Origin: Paratrimastix pyriformis
Lineage: Eukaryota; Preaxostyla; Paratrimastigidae
DNA length: 35,716 nt
Direction of reading: 5' to 3'
Assembly (NCBI GenBank): GCA_027972325.1
Contig: JAPMOS010000279.1
Coordinates: 1-35,716 of the forward strand
Shown: positions 18,530 to 29,534 of the stretch, piece after piece
Numbering within the stretch: position 1 is the stretch's first letter
Layout: every line of letters begins with the position of its first letter
Notes under the pieces: model-generated
What the model was told of the DNA's origin: nothing
Seen by the model: only the letters and a program-made list of their open reading frames with translations
The model's database searches: none
Made by a program: the position numbers and the translations under genes

Positions 18530-21500
18530 TTACGGCAAGTCCTCGATTTCCTCGGGCTGAAGGTCCTCGCCCAAAGCATCCGGACTGAGCGGGTCCAGCA
18601 GCGGGTTGAGCTCGTCGGAAGGAGGAGGCCACTGATAAGGCTGATCATCGGGAGCGGGGATGAGGGGCCCTCTTGGTCGTCTTGAAGCTCGAAGGCCTGC
18701 TCTTGTTGTTGTTGCTCGGCGGTGGTGGTCTGCTCGGAGGCCTGCTCTTCTTGTTGAGGCGGGGCAGGTTCTTCTTGAGGGGGGAGCAGAGGAAGATGCA
18801 GGTCCCATTCGTCGACAGGGGTGCAACGACGTTGCAAAGCTCCGTCTCGTGGGCTTCGAGGGGCAGGTATGCTTCGTCCTGCTGGTGCACCAGCACCGGA
18901 GGCACGTGGCCGATCATGAGGCTCTCCACTGCAGGCGCCCGGTCAATTAGATCAACGCGCGTTCCGGTGGCCTCTGCCGCCAAGAGAGCTGGCCCACAGC
19001 CGCAGAAGCAGTCCAACACAGGGCCCGGCCCTCCGTAGCGGCGGAAGAGGTAGACGTAAAGATCGGCCGGCTTGGCGAAGCGGGCCTGCCCTGCCTGGTG
19101 CCGCAGGTAGACCGCGTTGGTGCGCGGGTTGGCCCGGGCGTTCATCTCGGCCAACTTCGCACTCGGAGAAGGGCACAGTACATCCCAGCGCCAGTTGACG
19201 GGCCCTCGTGGCCTCGCTGGAAGACCTCGATGGGCAGCTCCACCTCCTCAGGGCGGGGGCTCCCGGTGAGAGCGACGGCCGGGGTTGGCCTCCTCGAGGT
19301 AATCTGCGCGAAGAAGTGATGAAGAAGGACAAGTTAAAACCAATTGTCTCGTGAAGGGAATGAATCACGGACTTCCCAGATGGCACGAATTCGGTGATCG
19401 CTCACGAAATTGAAGCACTCGAGAGCCGGCGTCCATTGCTGGGACAGGTTGGCCTCGGTATCCATCACAATGATGGTACCATTGGGGCAATGAACGAGTC
19501 GAGGTACTGGACCAGGGATCCGTAGTCCGGGGTGGGTCTGTCTCGAGGGTCGTCGGTAATGCCCCAGGGAGCATCCAACACGGCCAAGGTATACAGTGTC
19601 TATTGAATGAAACGAGGATGTTAGTGGGGATCCAACAAGTTGGAAACTGCAGACACGGCCGGGATTATCCTTCGCGCGAAACAAGATCGCTTCGGCATCC
19701 CCGCAGTAGAACCGGGCCAAGGTTTTCCCATGAGGGATCGTGGCCCTCCGCGGGTGCGGAAAGCAGCTGGGGGCCGGAACGAGGCGCAGCGGACGCGGGC
19801 TTGGTGGTGGCCTGGGCGACTGACGCTGCTGCGGTGGCTTGGAGTGTTGTTGCTGGGCCTGGGCCGGGGTCTGGGGTTGAGGCTGAGCCGGCTGGGGCTG
19901 AGGCGACGGCTTGGCCTGGGGGCGGGCTGCGGCGGCTTGGCCTGGGGGCGGGCTGCGGCGGCTTGGCCTGGGGGCGGGCTGCGGCGGCTTGGCCTGGCTG
20001 GCTCGGGGCTTGGCTTTGGGCTCGGGCTCGGGCACCGGTTTCGACGAAGGCTGGGCTTCCTCGGTGGCCGACTCCGGTGGGAGTGCGCAGGCCTTGACCT
20101 CATACTCGTCATCGGCCTCCGCCGCCTTGGCCTCGGCTTCGGAGGTCGGCTCGGCTTGGGAAAGCGCCTTCAGGGTGGCCCGCTTGGCCGGCTCTGACTT
20201 CGGCGGCTCTGGGTGCTCGGAGGCTTCCTCCCGGAGTGCCCGCCTTTCCTCACGTAGTTCCCGGTCGACGGTCTTCAGCATGCGCTTGCTGGCACGGGGA
20301 TGTCGTGGTGGCCCATCTCCTCCCAGAGCCGGGCGTACGGGCAGTGCTCGGGCATCAGGTAGTCCTGCATTGCCGGTGGCAGTTGTGCCGCGCACCACCC
20401 CAGCCAGTAGCCGAGGACCAACTCGAACTCGGAGACGCCGGCCGTCCATGAAGGTGATCTCTTGGGGCATGTTGCCAACGTCCGTCTCGTTGAGGCGCTC
20501 GAACGGGCAGCCCAGCTCACCCAGCTCCTCGGAGAAGGCCGGGAGTCGAACCTTGCCCTTGCGGAATGGGAAGGGCCGCACGTTGAGGCAGTTCATGAAG
20601 GCAAAGGTCTCGGTCCGGACGAGATGGCACCGCAGGATCTCCCGGGCGGCCTCGTCGGGGGCAGGTAGAGGACGGGGGTGGTCTCCGGCGGCCACCTCAG
20701 CTGCATCGTGGGCCTCGAGCAGCATGAAGGTCTGCTCGGCCTGCCGAATGGGCTTCTTGAGATCGGCCGCTGCAGTAGAGGTGGCCTCAGAACCACTGAA
20801 CGACCCCTCCAACATGGCGCGAGCAAGCCACCGATTCATCTCCGCATCCCTGGCCTGGCGGGCAGGACGTGTGAGCGGCAGCGTGGAAATGGTTGGTGCA
20901 TGCGGACCTCAAAGATGCGCCACAGGTTCGTGGCTGACGGCTGTCGCTCAACCGGGAGCTGGGAGGGCACACAGCATCTCCAGGGAGAAGCACTCCAGAA
21001 TCTTCACAAGCTTGGCCGGGGCGTCTTCGCCTTTGGGGAAGTGCAGCTCCTTGAGGGCGGGTTCCAAATGTGTGGCAAAGTCAGGATCCTCACGGATGTA
21101 GCGCTTGGGGGCCTGATAAGGGCGGGGAGGTGGGGTGATGATAATCAATAGACGGGAGACGACAGACTTGGAGGGATGCACGCTTGAGGTTCAGCAGGAC
21201 GTCGAAGGTGCTGCTTCCAAACCGCGCGTCGTGAGTAAGCAGGTTGACCCGATGTTGCAGCTCGAGCATGGCCTCCGGATCGAGTGTTGTAAACGGCCAC
21301 GTCGATGTAGTCCTCCTTCAGGTGCTGTGCAGGGGAAGAGGTGCGTTGTTATGAGGGCGGAGACAACGTGCAAGAGACCTGCCGGATCTGGGGGTGTAGC
21401 TTGTTGAGCTTCTCCACCCTTTGGCGAAGCTCGGTCCGCTGTTCTGCGGTGATCTCGGGCGGCAACTCGGAGACCCGGCGCGGGTCCACGATGATGCGCG

Positions 21501-23040
21501 CAACTTGGAACCTAGGGGCACGATTAGAGGCCGATCCACCAAAAAAAGAGCATTGTCAGACCGGTGCGAGCCGTCGACCACCTGGTATCGAGCCTCGTCC
21601 AGGGCCGACGTTTGAACGATTATGCTGAACAGGACGGCCGCTCCCAGCTTCTCGAACCATTCCACAATTGCTCCGAGGCGCTCGTAGGCAAGGGGCCGGG
21701 CGAGGCTCGGGCAGGGGTCGATGGAGCTCAGCAGCACATGGGCCCTCTTGCCGTGGCACTTTTCCGACAGAGAGAGATCGAAGAGCCCCCCCCTAACAAC
21801 CCGAACAAAGCGAAAGGAATGTGCAGTCAGTAACTTGTTCAAAAAAAGGGAAACGATGAAAACAGGTCACGAGTGGTGGGAGGAGGCAGGGTGGCGCGCA
21901 AGGTACGCACTGACGATATCAACGACGGACTGCATTACTTGGCGAGCGGGGTGGGAGGAGGGAGGGTGGCGCGCAAGGTACGCATTGACGAGATCAACGA
22001 CGGACTGCAGTACTTGGCGAGCGGCCTCCGGGGAGAAGTCGTCCGGGTCGGTCGGCCGGGCCCGCTTGCGCTCGGCCTTCGCCTTGGGTTCGGGGCACGG
22101 CCGCCCTCGTCCGACGACGAGGAGGAGATCTCCACTGGGGCCGGGTGCTTGTGCCGGTGCCGCGGCCTGGCGTCCTCCTGGGGGCGTCGTCCGAGCCCTT
22201 CGCCTCCGCAGCCTCCTTGGCCTCATGAGGCGGCCCAGGCTTCCGGCGGGCCGGTGGCGGGGGGGCCGGGGCCGCGGCCTTCGCCTCCTTGGCGGCCTCC
22301 TTCTTGGACTTGGCGGCCACCGGGGCCGCCTTCTTGCCTTCTTCGGGGGCCTCGCGATCCTTCTTGGGCTTGGCGGCCGCCGGGGCCTTCTTGGGCTTGG
22401 GCGGGCTCGGCACATCATCGTCGTCCAGGATTCTGAAATCCAAAAAAGAATCAGCTAGGAAAGGCCAGAACCCGCTCCGACAGACGGCCGAGCGGCTCCA
22501 GTTCCCTTGTCCTTGTGCTCGACGGCGCCAGAGGCGGGCGTCGTCGGACGGGCGGTCAGGGCGGTCGGGGCCTTCGGGGCGGTAGGGGTCGGGGCAGGGG
22601 CGCTCCTGGTGCGGTGTGCGTGGCGGCGGGGCGGGAGACCTAACAAAGAACGAATTTAGCACCGAGCCGGAGGTGCGATGCAAATACGGACGAGGGCTCC
22701 TCGCGTTCGGGCTCGTCCTCCTCCCCACCGATGTCGAGGAGGAGGTCTTTGCCGGCGGAATCAGGTGAGGACGGCCGGAAAAGGCCGTCAAAAGTCTGTC
22801 GAATCAGCTCCAGATGGTAGGGCGTCACGAGCCCCGCGCCCAACGGCTGGGTGAGGGAGGAGAGGCGTCGACGGAAGCTATGACAACAAGTTTCGGAAAA
22901 ACGAGGGAGCGAGTAAAAACAAACCAATTGATCGCCTGGTAACCCTCGGCCCATTTCGGGGGGTCCTGGCCGATCGCACCCTCGCAATACTCAATGGCTT
23001 CTTGGGGGGTGTGGAACTGGTTCCAATCGATCGAGTTCAT
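18530..23040 (-). CDS. Multi-exon gene with ParB-like and N6-adenine methyltransferase domains
   Basis: It starts at ATG 23040 (MNSIDWNQFHTPQEAIEY). Introns whose phases fit: 22924-22878, 22485-22433, 21561-21512, 21378-21325, 21167-21113 and 19654-19600. Product order: short N-terminal domain, Lys/Ala/Pro linker (KPKKDREAPEEGKK), ParB-like domain (about 21800-21380, with YQVVDGSHRFQ), helical segments, a coiled-coil-like DRELREERRALREE, a Pro/Gln-rich linker, then a methyltransferase with DAPW (19564-19575) and VLDCFCGCGPALLAAEA (about 18985-19020). ParB-methyltransferase fusions are known from phages and prokaryotic mobile DNA, and the likely activity is adenine methylation of DNA. An acidic Gln/Pro tail ends with EEIEDLP. 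The frame changes at several C/G runs, so this is either a pseudogene or a gene hit by assembly indels. Some exon joints are unresolved. Confidence 0.65.
18900..19599 (-). CDS. Methyltransferase domain exons (beta-class N6-adenine type)
   Basis: The minus-strand exon starting at 19599 reads TLYTLAVLDAPWGITDDP, with the catalytic motif IV as DAPW. A strand-like GTIIVMDTEANLSQQW and IRAIWE follow. Further on come NWRWDVLCPSPSAKLAEMN, KPADLYVYLFRRYGG and the SAM-binding motif VLDCFCGCGPALLAAEA followed by RVDLID. Motif IV before motif I is the beta-class order. The SAM loop has CGCGPA where many family members have AGSGTT, so binding may be altered. Small frame changes occur near C runs. Confidence 0.65.
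19909..19999. repeat. 26-bp minisatellite within the Pro-rich linker
   Basis: Units begin with TTGGCCTGGG at 19911, 19937, 19963 and (partial) 19989. 26 is not a multiple of three, so successive units are read in different frames, yet the minus-strand reading stays open and Pro/Ala/Arg-rich. Confidence 0.9.
21380..21800 (-). CDS. ParB-like domain exons
   Basis: Minus-strand text HVLLSSIDPCPSLARPL, then YERLGAIVEWFEKLGAAVLF and ARYQVVDGSHR fits the ParB N-terminal fold: an 'I-x-P' start, a helix, a partner strand, and the DG-x-HR box. The 50-nt intron 21561-21512 interrupts right after this box in phase 2, and the joined reading continues FQVARIIVDPRRVSELPPEI. The family binds or cuts DNA or nucleotides (ParB is a CTPase); here a DNA-targeting role with the methyltransferase is inferred. 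Confidence 0.6.
21876..22025. repeat. 75-bp tandem duplication in coding sequence
   Basis: Units 21876-21950 and 21951-22025 are near-identical. Being 25 codons long, they repeat a helix on the minus strand (ARQVLQSVVDLVNAYLARHP, then ARQVMQSVVDIVSAYLARHP). Confidence 0.9.
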
Positions 23041-23109
23041 CTGAAAACGGCAAAAAGGCGCGTTAACAAAGGTTAGAACCCGGGGTAAGGTCCACCGCGC
23101 GAGTTGAAT

Positions 23110-25038
23110 GAGAACACCACCACCTCGAAAAATTCGATGTCAGAACACCACCTCGAAAAATTCGATTTCTATTGAAAATCCATACCGCCGGTATGGATTT
23201 TAGTACCCCCGACAAACATCGCGATACCGGTTCTGATGATGCAAATCGATGAGTTTCATAGAAAAAACACTTGGGATGATGTCAGAACACCACCTCGAAA
23301 AATTCGATTTCTATTGAAAATCCATACCGCCGGTATGGATTTTAGTACCCCCGACAAACATCGCGATACCGGTTCTGATGATGCAAATCGATGAGTTTCA
23401 TCGAAAAAACACTTGGGATGATGTCGGAACACCACCTCGAAGAATTCGATTTCTATTGAAAATCCATACCGCCGGTATGGATTTTAGTACCCCCGACAAA
23501 CATCGCGATACCGGTTCTGATGATGCAAATCGATGAGTTTCATCGAAAAAACACTTGGGATGATGTCAGAACACCACCTCGAAGAATTCGATTTCTATTG
23601 AAAATCCATACCGCCGGTATGGATTTTAGTACCCCCGACAAACATCGCGATACCGGTTCTGATGATGCAAATCGATGAGTTTCATCGAAAAAACACTTGG
23701 GATGATGTCGGAACACCACCTCGAAGAATTCGATTTCTATTGAAAATCCATACCGCCGGTATGGATTTTAGTACCCCCGACAAACATCGCGATACCGGTT
23801 CAAATCGATGAGTTTCATCGAAAAAACACTTGGGATGATGTCAGAACACCACCTCGAAAAATTCGATTTCTATTGAAAATCCATACCGCCGGTATGGATT
23901 TTAGTACCGACAAACATCGCGATACCGGTTCTGATGATGCAAATCGATGAGTTTCATCGAAAAACACTTGGGATGATGTCGGAACACCACCTCGAAGAAT
24001 TCGATTTCTATTGAAAATCCATACCGCCGGTATGGATTTTAGTACCCCCGACAAACATCGCGATACCGGTTCTGATGATGCAAATCGATGAGTTTCATCG
24101 AAAAAACACTTGGGATGATGTCGGAACACCACCTCGAAAAATTCGATTTCTATTGAAAATCCATACCGCCGGTATGGATTTTAGTACCCCCGACAAACAT
24201 CGCGATACCGGTTCTGATGATGCAAATCGATGAGTTTCATCGAAAAACACTTGGGATGATGTCGGAACACCACCTCGAAGAATTCGATTTCTATTGAAAA
24301 TCCATACCGCCGGTATGGATTTTAGTACCGACAAACATCGCGATACCGGTTCTGATGATGCAAATCGATGAGTTTCATCGAAAAAACACTTGGGATGATG
24401 TCAGAACACCACCTCGAAAAATTCGATTTCTATTGAAAATCCATACCGCCGGTATGGATTTTAGTACCCCGACAAACATCGCGATACCGGTTCTGATGAT
24501 GCAAATCGATGAGTTTCATCGAAAAACACTTGGGATGATGTCGGAACACCACCTCGAAGAATTCGATTTCTATTGAAAATCCATACCGCCGGTATGGATT
24601 TTAGTACCGACAAACATCGCGATACCGGTTCTGATGATGCAAATCGATGAGTTTCATCGAAAAAACACTTGGGATGATGTCGGAACACCACCTCGAAGAA
24701 TTCGATTTCTATTGAAAATCCATACCGCCGGTATGGATTTTAGTACCCCCGACAAACATCGCGATACCGGTTCTGATGATGCAAATCGATGAGTTTCATC
24801 GAAAAACACTTGGGATGATGTCAGAACACCACCTCGAAAATTCGATTTCTATTGAAAATCCATACCGCCGGTATGGATTTTAGTACCGACAAACATCGCG
24901 ATACCGGTTCTGATGATGCAAATCGATGAGTTTCATCGAAAAAACACTTGGGATGATGTCGGAACACCACCTCGAAGAATTCGATTTCTATTGAAAATCC
25001 ATACCGCCGGTATGGTTTTTAGTACCCCCGACAAACAT
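23110..25038. repeat. Satellite array, ~142-bp unit, about 13.5 copies
   Basis: Taking GATGTC as unit start, copies begin at 23136, 23278, 23420, 23562, 23704, 23837, 23975, 24117, 24258, 24397, 24537, 24676, 24817 and 24955. The first five steps are exactly 142 bp; later ones are 133-142 because of small deletions (such as GTACCGAC for GTACCCCCGAC). Each unit has a perfect inverted repeat, AAAATCCATACC and GGTATGGATTTT around GCC. Variants (TCAGAAC/TCGGAAC, CGAAAAATT/CGAAGAATT) are mixed along the array. Frames across it are repeat artefacts. Confidence 0.97.
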
Positions 25039-25062
25039 TTGATGGTTTAGTGGCTCTAACCT

Positions 25063-25075
25063 TGGGTAATAGCCA
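25063..25075 (-). promoter_or_regulatory. Inverted copy of the Y-gene upstream block
   Basis: GGGTAATAGCCAC is the reverse complement of GTGGCTATTACCC found at 32885, and lies 17 bp before the Y copy 1 ATG. The forward form also lies just before Y copy 2. A shared promoter or leader element is possible. Confidence 0.35.
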
Positions 25076-25092
25076 CACTTGATCCCGCCAAA

Positions 25093-26923
25093 ATGCCCAA
25101 GGAAAGCACTCAGGAACTTCGTGAGACGCGCAGCGGCCGCCGTTACCCGACTCCTCGTCACTCGCGGGATGACTCCTCGGAGGAGGAACCGCGAGGCCAT
25201 TCGAGGAAACGTGCGCGCGCTGAACCCAAGTCATCCGCCGCCGATGCTGCGCCGGCCTCGCCTCTTCGCCTGGACACTGTCACCGAAGATGAAGCTGAGC
25301 AAGAGGAGACCCAACGCGCCAGCCAGGAACACGAGGCGACCGAACAGGAACAAGAGGAGACCCAACATGCCAGCCAGGATGCCGATCAACATCACCCAGT
25401 CGTCTTCATTCCATCAGCCGAGCATTCTTCCAGCAGCGAACATGCGCGGGCGAGCGTGCTACCCGAGCCGCCCACCGCCGAGCCCGAGGAGACCCCTGAG
25501 CCTGAGCAGACCACCGTGCCAGAGCAGACCACCGAGCCCGTGCCTGAGCAGACCACCATCGAACCTTTGGAGACCACCACAACTGAACCCGAGGTGACTA
25601 CCTCCGACCCTGTGCAGGCCACCACCACCGAACCCGCAGAACCCTCAGAACCCGAACCGGCGCAGTCCGAACTACAGCAAACCGGCACAGAACCGGAAGC
25701 CGCCGAGCAGTCCGTCCCTGGTGAACCCGAGCAGCTCGCCGAACCCGAGCAGCCCGCCGAACCTGAGCTGACCCCGAACCCGAGCAGACCGCAGCCCCTC
25801 CTCCGACGCCCTCAAAGCAGCCCCCAACGCCGGACCGCCCCTCCGTCGTCGTCGCTTGCCCTCCTCCGAAACCGAGGGCGGGTTCGCCTCCCAAGAAACT
25901 GCCCGACTCCATCCCGCCCAAGACGCCAGCACAGGCTCCCCGGCTATCAAGAGGTCCGCTCCCGTTCCCCCGACATCGATCCTGGCAACCCAGCGTTCAC
26001 CGCCGCCGCCGGCTGCTGGTTCAATCGTTGCTCTCAAGACGCCTCCGCCTCCGGCATCCATGCCTTCCAGAACCCCACGTGCAGCCCCTGTCGCGTCCTC
26101 CGCCTCACGTGCAGCCCCGGTCACCGCCACGAGCACTACTGCCACGCCTCCAGCAGTGGCTCCGGGTCGGGCTTCCGTGCCTCCCAGAACCCCACGTGCA
26201 GCCCCGGTCACCGCCACGAGCACGACTGCCACGCCTCCAGCAGTGGCTCCGGGTCGGGCTTCCGTGCCTCCCAGAACCCCACGTGCAGCCCCGGTCACCG
26301 CCACGAGCACGACTGCAAAGCCTCCAGCAGTGGCTCCGGATCGAGATTCCGTGCCTCCCAGAACGCCCCGCACCGCCACGAGTTCCACGTCAGTCCCTCC
26401 CACAACTTCGAGTCCTCCGCCTCTGTCGTCGTCGAACACCGCCCCCCCGCCCCTCAATCGGTCTGTTTTTCTGTTTACCTCTTGTGGGTTCCTTAAAACC
26501 TCTCCTCCAGGATCTACCTCGTCTGGCAATCGGAGACAAAGGAAGTGTTGAAACTCACTCGACAGGCATTTTACGAACGGATCTTTCCCAAGCTGCTGGC
26601 AAGTTGGTTCCCGAGCACAAACCATCTGAATCGCGGTCTCATCGTCCCTGTTCATTTTTTCGAGACCATGGCTGAGTACCGACTCTCCGGTGCCATCTGT
26701 GTTGAGTTGCACAAGGTACTTAACCGGTTGGGACTCACCTTCGGGAAAATCCTGTTTTCGATGACCTGCGGTCAAAGTGCTGATATCGAGAAGACCTACC
26801 AGTTCCTGACTTCAAGAGCCTTGATGATTCTTGTGTGTCTGGATTCCGAGGCTGCATTCGGCGTCGACCGTGCCGTCGATGGCCACATGAGGCTGGAAGA
26901 GCTTGCCCTCTGGGAACGCACTT
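25093..26923 (+). CDS. Family Y protein, copy 1, left part (split by a DIRS insertion)
   Basis: I do not recognise the family. The ATG at 25093 has the context CCGCCAAAATG, identical to copy 2. A basic, Arg-rich start (RETRSGRRYP, HSRKRARAEPK, a likely nuclear signal) leads to a long Glu/Pro/Thr-rich linker and a Pro/Ala/Thr part with an 87-bp repeat; frames change at least twice there. After the intron 26461-26510 (phase 2) a conserved domain begins: [35 protein letters not shown] and SRALMILVCLDSEAAFGV. The domain stops at 26923, where a DIRS element starts; its remainder lies at 32565-32803. It is probably a nuclear protein with a disordered N-terminus. Likely inactive because of the insertion. 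Confidence 0.55.
26096..26365 (+). repeat. 87-bp minisatellite in Y copy 1
   Basis: About three copies, e.g. CCCAGAAC at 26183 and 26270. 29 codons per unit (RTPRAAPVTATSTTA and on) keep the frame. Confidence 0.9.
26461..26510 (+). other. Spliceosomal intron in Y copy 1 (50 nt)
   Basis: CAATCG|GTCTGTTTTT ... CCTCTCCTCCAG|GATCTAC. The phase-2 join gives an Arg codon and leads straight into the conserved domain. Copy 2 has an intron at the same site with the same first six bases and the same end. Confidence 0.85.
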
Positions 26924-26966
26924 TCTTCCGTCCAAAGTAGGAAGAATGAGAGCTACTCATCGGTAA

Positions 26967-27069
26967 GGGGGGGCTGTGCTCATGACTAGTCTTCGTATTC
27001 ACCCGACTTTCAAAGAATAATAATAATAAAAAATAAAACTGAAAATAGTCCACATCACCCCGTCGTTTC
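26967..27069 (+). repeat. Left inverted terminal repeat of DIRS copy 2
   Basis: 103 bp, starting in a G7 run and including an AAT-rich stretch. Identical to the reverse complement of 32446-32548. Confidence 0.95.
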
Positions 27070-27153
27070 TTCGTCGAACCCGACTGAGAAAAGCAAAAAT
27101 TTTGCGTTACCACTTTTTATTGGTTTCAAGACAACCAAGCATTACTCGTTACT

Positions 27154-28016
27154 ATGCAACAACAAGATCAACAACAACAACAACAACAAGAAGCACCACC
27201 AGCGGCGGCAGAGTCGGCTCCTTCCAAGGACCAGTTCCTTCCCACGCCGACCTTGGCAGCCGCCTTCTGGTCCTCGCCGGATGCCTTCGAGCACCCGCTT
27301 GACCCGGCCCATCCGGAAGTCTTGTCCTTTGAAGAGGCGCGTCGTCAAGAGGCCGACCCGCTGGCCTGCCTGGGCTCGGGTGTTGACGCTGAGCTGCAGC
27401 GCGCGTTCCTCAGGGACCTCGTCCCTGAGAGTTTCCTAGCCCAGCAACACCACGCCCTCCGAGACCCGGAGAGGCCTATGTGAAGGCCATCCTCAAGCGC
27501 TTCCCTCCTCTTAAGCTTCTTGGGAAGCCCAAGGTGCTCAACGCCCCACCCAAGAGTGCCATGCGCACGCGGGGCCCCACAGACCTTATGGCAGCTGACG
27601 GCCGCCTGGTGTCCATGTTGGACACGGTCCAGCTCACCACCAGGGCCTTGGCCTATGGCTACGTGGGTATCTTCGGCTCCGAGTCCGAGGACACGCAGCT
27701 GAACGCCGACCAGCTGAAGGCCGCCCTCAAGGCCGTCCAGCTCGGGTTGGTCATGCTGACGGAGCAGCTCTCCGAGGCCCGGAGAGCCGCCATGGAGCCC
27801 ACCTCGACGCTGCGGCCCTCCTGGCCCATGCCCTCCGCCAAGGGGCCGCCGGCCGCCAAGAGCTGCTGGCCGTCAAGGGCCTCAAGCCCAAGTCTGGTGG
27901 TGGTGATGAGGAGAATGAGGAGGCGGACCAGGGAGCTGCCGCGGCTCTCAACGAGGTCTCCGAGGACCTCTTCGGTCCTGTCGAGATCAAGGGTCTGTCC
28001 CGCTCCCGACTGGTGA
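27154..28016 (+). pseudogene. Gag-like region of DIRS copy 2
   Basis: Begins MQQQDQQQQQQQ and continues with FEEARRQEADPLACLGSG, DAELQRAFLRDLVPESFLA and DTVQLTTRALAYGYVGIFGS. This is helical ORF1/Gag-like text ahead of the RT, spread over more than one frame. Position and composition, not a named domain, support the call. Confidence 0.5.
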
Positions 28017-28849
28017 TCACCTCGGGGGCCACTATTGCATGGCAAGAGTCAGTGCGAAGTGTCCAAAGTGACAGCGTCTTCACAGACCATTGTCCACCAC
28101 AAACCGTTCAACAGGCTGGCACGGTTCTCCGCGAAGCGCACCGCAAGACAGCAGGCAATTGCATCTGCATCAGCGACCGGTGCCTCGGTGTCGGTGGAAA
28201 CCGAAAGCAAAAGCACAGACCATGTACCAGAAGTGCATAAAACCTCGAACCGAACCAGCAGAGAGTGAACAGCGGCAAGCCGCAATTGCATTCGCTGAAG
28301 TCGAGAATGGCCGTGAGGCCCAGTCCGCAAAGACCCAAGTCTTGGAGGTCCATGACCTAGAATTTTTCCAGTGGGGAGAAATGAAAAACCTCACAGTGAA
28401 ACAAATCCAGACCTCATTTCAAAGGCGATCGCCATTGGTGGGCCCTCTGGCGGGCCGAGTGAACCGCGAACCACACCGCTCACGTTGGCTGAGCCTACCA
28501 CTACCACTCGAGGTGAAGAGTTGGGTGGAAGAGGGTCTGACCTGGCATTGGTTGGGGACCCACCGATTGCGCCAGTGCGCATCCCGTCGCGCCGCCCGAG
28601 AATGGGCCAAACCAGCAAGACCGAGGAGCCCCAGAACTCCCAGAAAACGGTGGGATGCACCGCACCACTGCAGAGCACAGAAAGCCGAGCCCCTCTTATA
28701 GCAGGTTCTGGAAGGACACTGGAAACGGGGGACCAGCAGCTGGCTCGCCGGAGTCCACTATTTTGGACCAGAGAGCAGGGAGGTCTCGGCAGTCTTGAGC
28801 GAGTATGGAACGCTCGGGGCAGTCCAGGAGTGTGGTACCAAATTATTGT

Positions 28850-29520
28850 GGGAGAGTCCGATCTTCGGCGTCCCCAAGCCCCATTCCTTGAAATGGAGGG
28901 TGGTGATCGACTTGTCCGCACTAAACAGGCGGATCGATTGCCCCCATTTCAAGATGGAGGGGCTGGGGACAGCCTTCCACTAACCCCACAGGGCACGTTC
29001 TTTACGAAAGTCGATCTTTCGAACGCTTACCTGCACATGGGAGTAGCACCACACCTCATCCCATACCTGTGCTTCAGCTGGGAGGGGAGGGAACTCCAGT
29101 GGACGGCACTCCCGTTCGGCCTCTCAGTGGCCCCACGCTCATTCACCAAACTGATCAAACAGGCGGTGAGAGTGATGCGGGCTGCAGGCGTCCAGGTAGT
29201 CTTCTACCTGGACGACCTTCTATGGCCCAGTCCCCACAGAAGGCACGCAGGGACACGATAGCAGCGATGTATTTCCTCCACCAGCTGGGGTTAACTGTGA
29301 ACTGGGAGAAGACAGACCCCAACCCGTCACAGGTCGTCGAGTTCTTGGGATTCCAGCTGGACTCCAGGACGCAGACAGTGCGGGTCCCCGTGGAGAAGAT
29401 GGAGGGGATCAGACAGGAGTGTCGGAACCTCATGAAAAAGGACAGACTGCTCGTCAGGGCACTGGCCCGCATCATCGGCAAGTTGTCCTCGCTCCGCCCG
29501 GCCGTCGAGGCCGCTCACCT
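28850..29520 (+). CDS. Reverse transcriptase region of DIRS copy 2
   Basis: Key blocks: PHFKMEGLGTAFH, TKVDLSNAYLHMGVAP (first catalytic Asp), LPFGLSVAPRSFTKLI, FYLDDLL with YLDD at 29205-29216, and VVEFLGFQLDSRTQTVRV. These are DIRS-group signatures and match the order in copy 1. The blocks are not all in one frame. Confidence 0.85.
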
Positions 29521-29534
29521 ACACACCAGGGGGA

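Noticed and set aside
19911-21101. A 396-residue plus-strand frame opposite the ParB-methyltransferase gene
   Set aside because: Ser/Gly/Arg-rich shadow. The minus strand has domain motifs and phase-consistent introns.
23815-24691. Open frames of 73-105 residues in the satellite
   Set aside because: They arise because some unit lengths are multiples of three; the same text repeats with each unit and there is no start or stop conservation.
23110-25038. CRISPR-like array
   Set aside because: The repeated unit is the whole ~142 bp with no unique spacers, and the setting is eukaryotic.
25672-26775. A 367-residue minus-strand frame opposite Y copy 1
   Set aside because: Shadow of the Pro/Ala/Thr repeat. 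The plus strand has a conserved intron and a paralog.
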